Origin: Pseudomonas moorei
GTDB taxonomy: Bacteria > Pseudomonadota > Gammaproteobacteria > Pseudomonadales > Pseudomonadaceae
NCBI RefSeq assembly: GCF_008801475.1
Contig: NZ_VZPP01000001.1
Span: 310,001-374,000, forward strand
Length of the DNA: 64,000 nucleotides
Direction of reading: 5' to 3'
In this document: piece after piece, positions 8,505 through 18,179 of the stretch
How the letters are laid out: each line of letters starts with the position of its first letter
How positions within the stretch are numbered: position 1 is the first letter of the stretch
The notes under the pieces: generated by a model
Seen by the model: the letters and a program-made list of their open reading frames with translations, nothing else
Database searches by the model: none
What the model was told of the DNA's origin: nothing
Program-made: the position numbers and the translations under genes

Positions 8505-9344
8505 TTACCTGTCTGGAAGATTTGAGCAGCGCTTGCGGTACAGAGCCGGTGTCAGGCCGTAGGCGCGGACGAACCAGCGACCGAGATGACTCTGGTCGGC
8601 GAAGCCCAGCGCCATGGCCACCGCCGCCGGTTGTTCGCCCTGGGCCAGCATTCGCCGAGCCTTGGCCAGGCGCAACTGCACGAGATAGGCGTGGGGCGCG
8701 ATGCCATAGGCGGCCTTGAACGCACGGGTCAGGCGGAAACGGTCGACGCCGGTAGCCGCAGCCAGTTGATCGAGGCCGATGTCGTACTGGGCGTTGGCGT
8801 GCAGGTATTCCCGGGCTTTCTGCGCCACACGGGGCAGGCGTGGGTCTTCGCCATAGCGAGTGCGCCAGTGCAGATGGCTGGTCAAACGTTCGAGCAAACC
8901 ATCCAGGGCAGTTTGCCGGACGATTTTCAGTTCGCCGCGGTGCAGGGTTTCGAACGCCAGGCTGGTGGCCTGAGCCAGGCGTGCGTCGGTTGCCAGGGTG
9001 TTGGCGAAGCTCAATTGGCCGTGGTCGGGGGCCTTGTCGAACACGGCGGCGAGTTCGCGCTGCAACCACCGTGGGTCGAGGTACAGCATGCGGTAGGTGA
9101 AACCGTCATCGGTCGGGGCTTCGCCGTCGTGAATGTCTCCCGGCTCGATCAAGAACACCTTGCCCGGTGTGCTTTGGTGCCTGGCTCGCCGGCAGTTGAA
9201 TTGCTGCACACCTTGCTCGGTCACGCCGACCAGATAGCTGTCATGCCAGTGCGGGTCGTAGGCGTGGCCTTCGAAATGCGCACGCAGGGTCTCGATGCCG
9301 GTGTCGGCGTCCTGGGCCAGGTCGATCCAGTTGTGAGTGGTCAT
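8505..9344 (-). CDS. AraC-family regulator with cupin sensor domain
   Basis: A 279-residue regulator. Residues 1 to about 100 form an AraC-type cupin domain (YDPHWHDSYLVGVTEQG, VFLIEPGDIHDGEAP). The C-terminal hundred residues hold two helix-turn-helix motifs: IGLDQLAAATGVDRFRLTRAFK and PAAVAMALGFADQSHLGRWF. It most likely activates the downstream lysE-type exporter when a ligand is bound in the cupin. The two genes are in line with a 52-base gap. Confidence 0.88.
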   Translation of the reverse strand: MTTHNWIDLAQDADTGIETLRAHFEGHAYDPHWHDSYLVGVTEQGVQQFNCRRARHQSTPGKVFLIEPGDIHDGEAPTDDGFTYRMLYLDPRWLQRELAAVFDKAPDHGQLSFANTLATDARLAQATSLAFETLHRGELKIVRQTALDGLLERLTSHLHWRTRYGEDPRLPRVAQKAREYLHANAQYDIGLDQLAAATGVDRFRLTRAFKAAYGIAPHAYLVQLRLAKARRMLAQGEQPAAVAMALGFADQSHLGRWFVRAYGLTPALYRKRCSNLPDR

Positions 9345-9518
9345 TTGGCACCTGCGGGGCGAATGGGCGACTTATTGAACGGCTGTTTCGGGAGCGATGG
9401 CTAGAACGTTTGTGCAGGCATTGGGGTTTTGAGGTTGATAAAACTGTCAGTTCTGTCAGGTGTGGTTTTGAATGAACCAGAGTAAAAAGACACACAGACA
9501 ACAGGAGAATTTTCATCC

Positions 9519-10667
9519 ATGGCTGACGAATCTAGTGAACATGTACCTCTCCAAGTCCTTCAAATTTGCAGCCCGGGCAATATCCGGGGGCGCTGGACTT
9601 CCCCGTCCTCGGCGACCCTGAGCTGGGATGAACCTTACGCGACGTGTCGTTTGTGTCCGGATGCGGTGGGATACGAGGTGAAGGTGATAGGCATGGCAAC
9701 GTTGAATGTCAGTCACCCACCCTGTGTGCTAACCGGGCTCGATTCAACCAACGATTTTTTGATTGAAGTCAGGGCCAAGGCTGCGGGCAATAATATTTCG
9801 TCTGCCAGTCACTTCGTCATGCCAAAAGATCAAACACCGCCTACACCACCGCACAATCTCGTGGCCGAGGATATCGGGTATTTTGACGCGATCCTCAAGT
9901 GGGACGCTGCAACCGACAATGCTGGCATAGCGGGCTACCGGGTGTATTCCGGCGCCAACCTGATAGCGACGGTAGAGGAGACTCAATATCAGGTCAAAAA
10001 TCTGAAGATCGACACACCCTACACTTTCATTGTCCGAGCCCAGGATACTTCTGGATATTTATCACCAGAAGCACAGGTCACATTCAGAACCGAGAAGGAC
10101 GTTACCCCCCCTGACAAACCGACAGGGCTAGTGGCCATAACCGTTTCATCTCAGACGGCCATGCTGGTATGGGTTACACCGGTGGATGACCTGCGCGTGA
10201 CACATAACGTCATTGTGCAGAATGGCAGGGATATCGCGACGATAGAAAGGCCTGTCGAATCCAGTGTTGACGGTTACTTGGTCAAAGGACTGACACCAGG
10301 CACGACTTATCGTTTCGCTGTGGCCGCACTGGACGCGGCGGGCAACAGATCCGCTGCGAGCAACGAGGTCAGTGTGCAAATGCCGGTGATGGATGCGCCG
10401 CAGGCAATTGAAGTCACGGCCATCACTAAACAGGGTTTCCAACTGAGGTGGCGCCCGCCGCAGGGCTCAATCGGAGTCAACGGATATCGAACGAAAATCG
10501 ACAATCATGCGGGCTCTACGCGGGAAATCCACGGCCCATTACCAACAGTGCAGTTTATCGGCCTGCGAAGCGCGAGTACCTATTCGGTGGAAATTTGCGC
10601 CCATGACGTCTCTGGCCGCTACTCGGCACCCGCAACGCTTGAGGTGAAGACCTTGAGTGCACAGTGA
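9519..10667 (+). CDS. Protein of four tandem fibronectin type III domains, function unknown
   Basis: 382 residues made almost wholly of four FN3-like domains, about 23-102, 107-193, 196-285 and 288-378. Recurrent marks are the Pro-rich starts (DQTPPTPPHNL, DVTPPDKPTGL), core Trp (ILKWDA, LVWVTP, LRWRPP) and the late Tyr-X-Phe/Val-X-Val strand (YTFIVRAQD, YRFAVAALD, YSVEICAHD). There is no signal peptide, membrane segment or LPXTG-like anchor. The start follows AGGAGA. It reads as lower in GC and less biased in codon use than its neighbours, and it stands alone, which suggests transfer. It may be a carbohydrate- or surface-binding protein released by a non-Sec route, or a cytoplasmic protein; I cannot say which. 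Confidence 0.8.
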   Translation: MADESSEHVPLQVLQICSPGNIRGRWTSPSSATLSWDEPYATCRLCPDAVGYEVKVIGMATLNVSHPPCVLTGLDSTNDFLIEVRAKAAGNNISSASHFVMPKDQTPPTPPHNLVAEDIGYFDAILKWDAATDNAGIAGYRVYSGANLIATVEETQYQVKNLKIDTPYTFIVRAQDTSGYLSPEAQVTFRTEKDVTPPDKPTGLVAITVSSQTAMLVWVTPVDDLRVTHNVIVQNGRDIATIERPVESSVDGYLVKGLTPGTTYRFAVAALDAAGNRSAASNEVSVQMPVMDAPQAIEVTAITKQGFQLRWRPPQGSIGVNGYRTKIDNHAGSTREIHGPLPTVQFIGLRSASTYSVEICAHDVSGRYSAPATLEVKTLSAQ

Positions 10668-10681
10668 ATCAATGGTGATGA

Positions 10682-11323
10682 TCAGTTAAACAGCCCCGCC
10701 GCGATATTGATGGAAAACCCCAATATCGCGGTGTTGAACAAAAACCCGATCAGCGACTGCGCCAGCACGATCTTGCGCATCTCACGGGTCGCCACGCCCA
10801 CATCGGACGTCTGCACCGCCACGCCGATGGTGAAGGAGAAGTACAGGAAGTCCCAGTAATTGGGGGTGGTCAAGCCCTCGGCAAAGCGCAGCGCCGGCTC
10901 CTTGCCTTGCCAGGTGTAATACAGCCGCGCGTAATGCACGCTGAAAATCACCCCGATCAACAGCCACGAACCGATCACCGTCAACGCGGTGAAACCGTAA
11001 TGCAGAAGTTTGCGGGTGATTTCCAGGTCCTTGCTGCCAGCCAGTTCGAAGGTGATGGTCGCCAGGCTGGCAATCGCCGCAATGCACACCACGAACAGCA
11101 CCAGCCCGGCGTTTTCGTCTTCGATGTCGGCAATGCGTTTCACATCCGCCGCTTTGGAGCGCACGACGAGCCAGGACATCAGGATCAGGTAAGTCCAGAC
11201 CCCGGCATTCCAGCCGACGAGTATCTTGCTGATGACCGAATCGGCCGGAACCAGAATGCCCGCCGCGATGCCCAGTGCCAGGGCGGTGGACAGGCGAGGG
11301 TGGGTGTGGGTGAGGAAGGGCAT
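10682..11323 (-). CDS. DUF1345 family membrane protein
   Basis: A 213-residue protein with about five or six hydrophobic segments. The conserved centre [16 protein letters not shown] followed by [23 protein letters not shown] marks the DUF1345 family of predicted inner-membrane proteins. No activity is established for the family. The late [11 protein letters not shown] stretch resembles the pore region of two-helix potassium channels, but it lacks the TVGYGD filter, so I do not call it a channel. It is transcribed towards the FN3 gene and away from the RND pump. Confidence 0.8.
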   Translation of the reverse strand: MPFLTHTHPRLSTALALGIAAGILVPADSVISKILVGWNAGVWTYLILMSWLVVRSKAADVKRIADIEDENAGLVLFVVCIAAIASLATITFELAGSKDLEITRKLLHYGFTALTVIGSWLLIGVIFSVHYARLYYTWQGKEPALRFAEGLTTPNYWDFLYFSFTIGVAVQTSDVGVATREMRKIVLAQSLIGFLFNTAILGFSINIAAGLFN

Positions 11324-11404
11324 GAGCGCTCGATGGGTCGGGGTAGTGCCAACACCTTAGCCCAGGGCGGTCGGTTGTGACCACAATCCTCACACCATGA
11401 AGCC

Positions 11405-11432
11405 CTTGTGGGACCGAGCAGGCTCCCACAAG
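11405..11432 (-). terminator. Hairpin after the RND pump gene (REP-like)
   Basis: CTTGTGGGA and TCCCACAAG form a perfect 9-base-pair stem around a 10-base loop containing a worn REP core. It lies 17 bases beyond the pump stop codon. There is no T run on either side, so it may slow decay or aid Rho-dependent ending rather than act as an intrinsic terminator. Confidence 0.45.
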
Positions 11433-11448
11433 TCATCGGTGGTATTGG

Positions 11449-14400
11449 TCAGATGTTTTTGTGGCGTTTACGCACCAGCTTCATCACCACCACAAAAAAC
11501 AACGGCACGAACACCACCGCCAGGGTCGCGGTGATCATTCCGCCAATCACCCCGGTGCCGATGGCTTGCTGGCTTGCCGAGCTTGCGCCGGTGGCAATCG
11601 CCAACGGCACTACGCCAAGGATGAATGCCAACGAAGTCATGACAATCGGCCGCAACCGCAGGCGCGCGGCCTGCAACGTGGCATCGATCAGGTCATGGCC
11701 TTCGTCGTACAGGCTCTTGGCGAATTCGATGATCAGGATCGCGTTCTTCGCCGACAGACCGATGATGGTGATCAGCCCGACCTTGAAGAACACATCGTTG
11801 GGCATGCCGCGCAAGGTCACCGCCAATACCGCGCCGAGCACGCCCAGTGGCACCACCAGCAGCACCGAGGTCGGGATCGACCAACTCTCGTACAACGCCG
11901 CCAGGCACAGGAACACGATCAGCAGCGACAAGCCGAGCAGGATCGGCGCCTGGCTGCCGGACAAGCGTTCCTGCAAAGACAAACCGGTCCATTCCTGACC
12001 CAATCCCGCCGGGCCCAACGCGACCAGTCGCTCGATCTCCGCCATGGCTTCGCCCGTGCTGTGACCGGGTTTCGGTTCGCCGGAAATGGCGATCGCCGGG
12101 TAGCCGTTGTAGCGGGTCAATTGCGCCGGGCCCTGGGTCCATCTGGCCTGGACGAACGCCGACAGTGGCACCATGTCGCCCGCGTTGTTGCGCACGTGAA
12201 TCTTGAGCACATCCTCGACCTGACTGCGTTGATCGCCTTCGGCCTGCACCACCACCCGCTGCATCCGCCCCTGATTGGGGAAGTCGTTGATGTAGGTCGA
12301 GCCAACGGCGGTGGACAGCACGCCACCAATGTCGGCAAAGGACACCCCCAGCGCATTCGCCTGTTTGCGGTCGACGATCAATTGTACTTGTGGCGCTTCG
12401 GCCAGGGCGCTTTCGCGCACGTTCATCAGGATCGGGCTTTTCTCGGCGGCGGCCAGCAACTCGGTGCGGGCGCGCATCAGCGTGGCGTGACCGAGGCCAC
12501 CGCGATCCTGCAGGCGGAACTCGAAACCGCTGGAGGTGCCGAGGCCGTCGACCGGTGGCGGCAGCACCGCAAAGGCCATGGCGTCCTTGATCTGGCTGAG
12601 GGCGATGTTGGCGCGGTCGGCAATCGACCCCGCCGAGTCGTCGCTGCCTCGCTGCGACCAGTCCGTGAGCGTGGAGAACGCCAGCGCGGCATTCTGTCCA
12701 CTGCCGGAAAAGCTGAAACCGAGAATCACCACACTGTCACCGATACCGGGTTCGCCGGCATTGTGGGCCTCGATCAGCTCAGCCACTTGCACCGTCCGAT
12801 TCTTGGTCGCGCCCGGCGGTAATTGAATGTCGGTGATGGTATAGCCCTGGTCTTCCACCGGCAAAAACGAGGAGGGCAGGCGTACAAAGCACAGAGCCAA
12901 ACCCACCAGCAGCACACCGTAGATCAACAGATAGCGGCCGGTACGCTTGAGTGCATAGGCGACCCAACCCTGATAACGCTCGGTGAGCCGTTCGAAACGG
13001 CGGTTGAACCAGCCGAAGAATCCACCTTTCTCGTGATGCTCGCCCTTGGCAATTGGTTGCAACAGCGTCGCGCACAGTGCCGGGGTCAAGGTCAGGGCAA
13101 GGAACGCCGAGAACAGGATCGAGGTCGCCATCGACAGCGAGAACTGGCGGTAAATCACCCCGACCGAGCCCTGCATGAACGCCATCGGAATGAACACCGC
13201 CACCAGCACCAGCGTGATGCCGATGATCGCGCCGGTGATCTGCTTCATCGCCTTGCGTGTCGCTTCCCTGGGCGACAGGCCTTCAGTGGCCATGATTCGC
13301 TCGACGTTCTCCACCACCACAATCGCGTCGTCCACCAGAATGCCGATGGCCAGCACCATGCCAAACATGGTCAGTACGTTGATCGAGAAACCCAGCGCGA
13401 GCATGGTCGCAAAGGTGCCCATCAGCGCCACCGGCACCACCAGGGTCGGGATCAGCGTGTAGCGGATGTTCTGCAGGAACAGGAACATCACAGCGAACAC
13501 CAGCAGCATTGCTTCGCCGAGGGTGTAGACCACTTTGGTGATCGAGACTTTCACAAACGGCGACGTGTCGTACGGGATCTTGTATTGCACCCCGGCCGGG
13601 AAGTAGCGCGACAGCTCATCCATCTTCGCCCGCACCCGCGTCGCGGTGCTCAGGGCGTTGGCGCCGGGCGACAGTTGCACGCCGACGGCGGTCGAGGGAT
13701 TGCCGTTCAGGCGCGTGGAAAACTGATAGTCCTGGCTGCCGATCTCGACCCTGGCGACATCGCCGATGCGCACGGTGGAGCCATCGGGGTTGGCCTTGAG
13801 CACCACGTCGGCGAATTCCTCCGGCGTCGACAGCTGGTCCTTGACCAGGATGGTCGCGGTGATTTCCTGGGTGGTGCGGCTCGGCAAGTCGCCGATGCTG
13901 CCCGCCGAGACCTGGGCGTTTTGCGCCACGATGGCGGCATTGACATCGGCGGGCGTCAGGTTGAATCCGAGCAGTTTCTGCGGGTCGATCCAGATGCGCA
14001 TCGCCCGTTCGGCGCCGTACAGCTGTGCCTTGCCGACGCCGTCCAGACGCTTGATCTCGTTCATCACGTTGCGCGCCAGGTAGTCGCTGAGCGCCACATC
14101 GTCGAGCTTGCCGTCGCTGGAGGTCAGGGTGATCAACAACAGGAACCCGGCGGAGACTTTCTCGACCTGCAAGCCTTGCTGGGTCACCGCTTGCGGCAGG
14201 CGCGATTCCACGACCTTCAAGCGATTCTGCACATCGACCTGGGCCATTTCCGGATCGGTGCCGGGCTGAAAGGTCGCCTTGATCGTGGCACTGCCCAGAC
14301 TGCTTTGGGATTCGAAATACAGCAGGTGATCGGCGCCATTGAGTTCTTCCTCGATCAGGCTGACCACGCTCTCGTCCACGGTCTGCGCCGAGGCACCGGG

Positions 14401-14547
14401 GTACAGGGCATAGATTTCGATCTGCGGCGGCGCGACGTCGGGGTACTGCGCCACCGGCAACTGCGGTATGGCCAGGGCACCGGCCAGCAGGATGAACAAC
14501 GCCACCACCCAGGCAAACACCGGGCGGTCGATAAAGAACTGCGGCAT
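11449..14547 (-). CDS. RND multidrug efflux pump, inner-membrane subunit (HAE1 family)
   Basis: 1032 residues, the usual AcrB/MexB length. It starts MPQFFIDRPVFAWVVALFIL, the hallmark of this family, and has two homologous halves with large periplasmic loops. Proton-relay acids are in helix 4 (GILVDDAIVVVENVER). I chose the ATG at 14547, with AGGAC upstream; a TTG two codons earlier is unlikely. The adaptor gene lies 15 bases upstream, forming an operon. No outer-membrane channel gene follows, so the pump probably borrows an OprM/TolC-like partner from elsewhere. The divergent two-component system is the obvious candidate regulator. Drug range cannot be inferred; it is not clearly one of the named Mex pumps. 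Confidence 0.92.
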   Translation of the reverse strand: MPQFFIDRPVFAWVVALFILLAGALAIPQLPVAQYPDVAPPQIEIYALYPGASAQTVDESVVSLIEEELNGADHLLYFESQSSLGSATIKATFQPGTDPEMAQVDVQNRLKVVESRLPQAVTQQGLQVEKVSAGFLLLITLTSSDGKLDDVALSDYLARNVMNEIKRLDGVGKAQLYGAERAMRIWIDPQKLLGFNLTPADVNAAIVAQNAQVSAGSIGDLPSRTTQEITATILVKDQLSTPEEFADVVLKANPDGSTVRIGDVARVEIGSQDYQFSTRLNGNPSTAVGVQLSPGANALSTATRVRAKMDELSRYFPAGVQYKIPYDTSPFVKVSITKVVYTLGEAMLLVFAVMFLFLQNIRYTLIPTLVVPVALMGTFATMLALGFSINVLTMFGMVLAIGILVDDAIVVVENVERIMATEGLSPREATRKAMKQITGAIIGITLVLVAVFIPMAFMQGSVGVIYRQFSLSMATSILFSAFLALTLTPALCATLLQPIAKGEHHEKGGFFGWFNRRFERLTERYQGWVAYALKRTGRYLLIYGVLLVGLALCFVRLPSSFLPVEDQGYTITDIQLPPGATKNRTVQVAELIEAHNAGEPGIGDSVVILGFSFSGSGQNAALAFSTLTDWSQRGSDDSAGSIADRANIALSQIKDAMAFAVLPPPVDGLGTSSGFEFRLQDRGGLGHATLMRARTELLAAAEKSPILMNVRESALAEAPQVQLIVDRKQANALGVSFADIGGVLSTAVGSTYINDFPNQGRMQRVVVQAEGDQRSQVEDVLKIHVRNNAGDMVPLSAFVQARWTQGPAQLTRYNGYPAIAISGEPKPGHSTGEAMAEIERLVALGPAGLGQEWTGLSLQERLSGSQAPILLGLSLLIVFLCLAALYESWSIPTSVLLVVPLGVLGAVLAVTLRGMPNDVFFKVGLITIIGLSAKNAILIIEFAKSLYDEGHDLIDATLQAARLRLRPIVMTSLAFILGVVPLAIATGASSASQQAIGTGVIGGMITATLAVVFVPLFFVVVMKLVRKRHKNI

Positions 14548-14562
14548 AAACAAGCGTCCTGC

Positions 14563-15720
14563 TTACTGGTCAGAAACCTGGGCGAGTGGAAGAGGGGAGT
14601 CGTCGATCTGCACTTTTTCACCGGGTCGGGCGTGTTGCAGGCCTTCGACGACAATGCGGTCGCCGGGCTTGAGACCGCCGGTGACGACCCAGCGATCGTT
14701 TAGCACCGGGCCCAGTTCGACCGGTTGCTGGCCGACCCGCTGCTGGTCATCAAGCAGCAGTACCTGCGCCACCCCGGCGCTGTCACGCTGGATGGCCCGT
14801 TGCGGCACGCTGATGCCTTGCTGATTGACCGCCTGCTCCAGGCGCACGCGCACGAAACTGCCCGGCAGCAGGTCGAGGTCCGGATTCGGGAATTCGCTGC
14901 GCAGGATGATCTGCCCGGTGCCTGGATCGACCGTGATGTCGGTGAACAGCAACTTGCCCGGCAACGGGTACAGGCTGCCATCGTCCTGGATCAGCGTGGC
15001 CCTGGCCTGTCCTTGACCGACTGCTTTCAACTGACCGGAGCGGAATGCCCGGCGCAGGTCGTTGAGTTCGCGGGTCGACTGGGTGAGGTCGGCGTGGATC
15101 GGGTTCAGTTGTTGTATCAGCGCCAGCGGCGTGGTTTCGTTCTGCCCCACCAGCGCGCCTTCGGTCACCAGCGCGCGACCGATGCGCCCGGAGATCGGCG
15201 CGGTAACGGTGGCGTACCCCAGGTTGAGGGTTGCCCGGTCCACCGCGGCCTTGTTGGCGGCGACGTCGGCCGCCGTTTGTCGCTCGGCAGCGCGCGCGTT
15301 GTCGTAGTCCTGGCGGCTGATGGCCTTGTCGTTGATCAACTGGGCGTAGCGCTGCGCTTGCAGTCTGGCTTGGTACGCATTGGCCTCGGCCTTGCGCAAT
15401 GCCGCTTCGGCGCTTTCCAGGTCGGCCTTGAACGGGGCCGGGTCGATGCGAAACAGCACATCGCCTTTCTTCACGTCGCTGCCTTCGCGGAAGGTGCGCT
15501 GCAACACCACGCCGGCCACGCGGGCCCGCACTTCAGCGATGCGTGGCGCCACGATCCGTCCGCTCAGTTCACTGCTGATCGACAGCGGTCGGGCTTCGAT
15601 GGTTTCGATGCGAACGGTGGCCAACGGTGGCTGTTCTTCGGCGTTGGAGGACTTGTCGCAGGCGCTCAGCGTCAACGCCAGCGCTACAAGACTGAGCCTG
15701 GCAAGCAGATTTTTAGACAT
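14563..15720 (-). CDS. RND efflux periplasmic adaptor lipoprotein
   Basis: A 385-residue membrane-fusion protein. The N-terminus MSKNLLARLSLVALALTLSACDKS is a lipoprotein signal with Cys in the lipobox LSAC. Next come the first half-lipoyl region (AEVRARVAGVVLQRTFREG), a coiled-coil hairpin (about residues 100-165, rich in Ala, Glu and Gln), the second half-lipoyl region (TVTAPISGRIGRALVTEG) and the beta-barrel. The ATG at 15720 was chosen because it begins the signal peptide. It links the inner-membrane pump, encoded 15 bases downstream, to an outer-membrane channel not encoded here. Confidence 0.92.
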   Translation of the reverse strand: MSKNLLARLSLVALALTLSACDKSSNAEEQPPLATVRIETIEARPLSISSELSGRIVAPRIAEVRARVAGVVLQRTFREGSDVKKGDVLFRIDPAPFKADLESAEAALRKAEANAYQARLQAQRYAQLINDKAISRQDYDNARAAERQTAADVAANKAAVDRATLNLGYATVTAPISGRIGRALVTEGALVGQNETTPLALIQQLNPIHADLTQSTRELNDLRRAFRSGQLKAVGQGQARATLIQDDGSLYPLPGKLLFTDITVDPGTGQIILRSEFPNPDLDLLPGSFVRVRLEQAVNQQGISVPQRAIQRDSAGVAQVLLLDDQQRVGQQPVELGPVLNDRWVVTGGLKPGDRIVVEGLQHARPGEKVQIDDSPLPLAQVSDQ

Positions 15721-15879
15721 GAATGACCCCAATAATGACCCCAGCATCCTACTGGGCGCCGGCGAGGGTAGCGGTGAAGCTTTGTAGGCGCTGTGTGAAA
15801 TTGTGTAAGGGTTTTACTCAGGTGTGCGTGTGGGCGTATATCCTGCAGGCCTTGATTTCATTTGCGCTTGGTCGACTGC

Positions 15880-15975
15880 TATCGCGAGCAGGCTCGCTCC
15901 CACAGTGGTTCGGTGGTGTTCACAGAACTTGTGCCCACTTGAGGTCTCTTGTGGGAGCGAGCCTGCTCGCGATAG
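15880..15975. repeat. Inverted pair of REP elements between the pump and the two-component system
   Basis: TATCGCGAGCAGGCTCGCTC (from 15880) faces GAGCGAGCCTGCTCGCGATA (ending near 15975), about 50 bases apart. They fill much of the 294-base divergent promoter region between the adaptor gene and the response regulator; I see no other clear signal there. Confidence 0.85.
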
Positions 15976-16014
15976 CGGTCTATCAGGCGCCACAGCACTT
16001 TCTGGAACACCTCC

Positions 16015-16716
16015 ATGCCCAACATCCTCCTGGTCGAAGACGACACCGCACTCGCCGAGCTGATTGCCAGCTACCTGGAACGCAATGGCTACTCCGTCAG
16101 CGTGATCAGCCGTGGTGATCATGTGCGCGAGCGGGCGCGGCTCAATCCGCCGGACCTGGTGATCCTCGACCTGATGCTGCCGGGGCTGGACGGCCTGCAA
16201 GTGTGTCGCCTGTTGCGCGCCGATTCGGCGAGCTTACCGATCCTGATGCTCACCGCCCGCGACGACAGCCACGATCAGGTGCTGGGCCTGGAAATGGGTG
16301 CTGACGATTACGTCACCAAACCCTGCGAACCGCGCGTATTGCTGGCCCGGGTGCGCACCTTGCTGCGACGCAGCAGCCTCAGTGAACCGCAGACCGCCAA
16401 CGACCGCATCCTCATGGGCAACCTGTGCATCGACCTGTCCGAACGGACCGTGACCTGGCGCGGACACTTGGTCGAACTGTCCAGCGGCGAATACAACCTG
16501 CTCGTGGTGCTGGCCCGGCATGCCGGCGAAGTGCTGAGCCGCGACCAGATTCTGCAACGCCTGCGCGGCATCGAGTTCAACGGCACCGACCGTTCGGTGG
16601 ACGTGGCGATCTCCAAGCTGCGACGCAAGTTCGACGATCACGCCGGCGAAGCGCGCAAGATCAAGACCGTGTGGGGCAAGGGCTACCTCTTCAGCCGTTC
16701 CGAGTGGGAATGCTGA
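16015..16716 (+). CDS. OmpR-family response regulator, RstA-like
   Basis: 233 residues. The receiver domain has the acid pair in LLVEDDTA (residues 5-12), the phospho-acceptor Asp52 in LVILDLMLPGLDG and the conserved Lys in DDYVTKPCEP. The C-terminal winged helix runs from about 135, with LSSGEYNLLVVLARHAGEVL and the recognition part RSVDVAISKLRRKF. The arrangement and the partner kinase resemble RstA. It is expected to bind DNA when phosphorylated; the divergent RND operon is the nearest candidate target. The kinase begins 4 bases after its stop codon. Confidence 0.9.
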   Translation: MPNILLVEDDTALAELIASYLERNGYSVSVISRGDHVRERARLNPPDLVILDLMLPGLDGLQVCRLLRADSASLPILMLTARDDSHDQVLGLEMGADDYVTKPCEPRVLLARVRTLLRRSSLSEPQTANDRILMGNLCIDLSERTVTWRGHLVELSSGEYNLLVVLARHAGEVLSRDQILQRLRGIEFNGTDRSVDVAISKLRRKFDDHAGEARKIKTVWGKGYLFSRSEWEC

Positions 16717-16720
16717 GCCG

Positions 16721-18019
16721 ATGTTCAGAATCCTCTTTCGCCTGTACCTGGTGACCATTGTCTCGTTCAGCGCCGCCATTTACCTGGTGCCGGACCTGGT
16801 GATCAAGGTCTTCCACGAGCGTTTTGTCACCTACAACCTCGATTATTCCCGAGGGCTGCAAACCCTCATGGTCAAGCAGTTCAAGGCGGTTCCGGTCGAG
16901 CAGTGGCCAGCCCTGGCGGCCGAAATGGACGAGGATTTCCGGCCGCTGCACATTGTGCTCAGCAGTAATGACGACGCCAGTTTTTCCGTTGATGAACAAC
17001 AACGTTTGCAGCGCGGTGAAAACGTGGTGCGTATCGGCGACTGGGGTTGGCGCACCCTGGCGGTGGCGCCGCTGAATGAGCGCACCGTGGTGCAAATGGT
17101 CGTACCGCCGGACCCGCTGGACGTCAACCTGCTGTACTGGAGCATCAACGTGCTGATCGGCGCGACCATGCTCGCGTGCCTGTTGCTGTGGCTGCGTCCG
17201 CACTGGCGCGATCTGGAGCGGCTCAAACGTGCCGCTGAGCGCTTCGGCAAGGGCCACTTGAGTGAGCGCACGCAGATTGCCCCCAGTTCCAACATCGGCA
17301 GCCTGGCGAACGTCTTCGACACCATGGCCGGCGATATCGAAAACCTGCTGAATCAGCAGCGTGATTTGCTCAACGCGGTTTCTCATGAACTGCGCACGCC
17401 GTTGACGCGCCTGGACTTCGGCCTGGCCCTGGCCCTGTCCGACGACTTGCCGGCCACCAGCCGCGAGCGCCTGCAGGGGCTGGTCGACCACATCCGTGAA
17501 CTCGATGAATTGGTGCTGGAACTGCTGTCCTACAGCCGCCTGCAGATCCCGGCGCGGGTGCCGGAGCAGATCGAGGTGTCGCTGGACGAATTCATCGACA
17601 GCATTCTGGGCAGTGTGGATGAAGAACAATCACCGGAGATTGTCATCGACGTGCTGCTCCATGGTCAGCTCGAACGCTTCAGCCTGGACCCGCGCCTGAC
17701 CGCCCGCGCCCTGCAGAACCTGCTGCGCAACGCCATGCGTTACTGCGAAAAGCGCATTCAGATCGGCGTGCAGGTGTGCCCCAAAGGTTGCGAAATCTGG
17801 GTGGACGATGACGGCATCGGCATTCCGGATGATCAGCGTGAGCGGATTTTCGAGCCGTTCTATCGGCTGGATCGCAGTCGTGATCGGGCCACGGGCGGGT
17901 TTGGCCTGGGGCTGGCGATCAGTCGTCGTGCACTGGAGGCGCAGGGCGGTACCTTGACCGTCGAAGCATCGCCGCTGGGTGGGGCGCGATTCCGGCTGTG
18001 GTTGCCGACGCCGGCCTGA
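16721..18019 (+). CDS. Sensor histidine kinase, RstB-like
   Basis: 432 residues. A membrane segment at about 5-26 and a second near 138-158 enclose a small periplasmic sensor domain; a HAMP linker follows (LRPHWRDLERLKRAAERFGKG). The dimerisation helix carries the phosphorylated His222 in AVSHELRTPLTRLDF. The ATP-binding domain shows the N box (LLRNAMRYCEK), G1 (WVDDDGIGIPDD), F (RIFEPFYRLDRSRDRATGG) and G2 (GFGLGLAISRRALEAQGG). It is an inner-membrane kinase that should phosphorylate the response regulator encoded just upstream. The signal is unknown; RstB-type kinases often answer to envelope, pH or cation stress. Confidence 0.9.
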   Translation: MFRILFRLYLVTIVSFSAAIYLVPDLVIKVFHERFVTYNLDYSRGLQTLMVKQFKAVPVEQWPALAAEMDEDFRPLHIVLSSNDDASFSVDEQQRLQRGENVVRIGDWGWRTLAVAPLNERTVVQMVVPPDPLDVNLLYWSINVLIGATMLACLLLWLRPHWRDLERLKRAAERFGKGHLSERTQIAPSSNIGSLANVFDTMAGDIENLLNQQRDLLNAVSHELRTPLTRLDFGLALALSDDLPATSRERLQGLVDHIRELDELVLELLSYSRLQIPARVPEQIEVSLDEFIDSILGSVDEEQSPEIVIDVLLHGQLERFSLDPRLTARALQNLLRNAMRYCEKRIQIGVQVCPKGCEIWVDDDGIGIPDDQRERIFEPFYRLDRSRDRATGGFGLGLAISRRALEAQGGTLTVEASPLGGARFRLWLPTPA

Positions 18020-18130
18020 CACTGCATACCCGGTAAACGATCTGAAGGCCGCCGCCCTGTGGTGAGCGAGTTGGCCCCGGGCATTCTTTCAGATAGACCG
18101 CGTAAGCAGGATTTACGACGGCTGCGCCGC

Positions 18131-18157
18131 CGAGCGGGAGCAAGCTCCCTCGCCACA
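18131..18157. repeat. Single REP element of the GGGAGCAAGCTCCC type
   Basis: CGGGAGCAAGCTCCCTCGCC is a short palindrome in the gap between the convergent kinase and anti-sigma genes. It belongs to the same type as the pair upstream of sfnG and is distinct from the GAGCAGGCTC type. Confidence 0.75.
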
Positions 18158-18179
18158 GAGATTCGTGCATAGCGGAAGA

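Noticed and set aside
10682..11323. DUF1345 protein as a potassium channel
   Set aside because: [12 protein letters not shown] stretch recalls a pore region but the selectivity filter TVGYGD is missing.
12823..14703. 626-codon open frame opposite the RND pump
   Set aside because: It is the antisense shadow of a clear pump gene; composition is rich in His, Gln and Arg, as expected from reversed high-GC codons.
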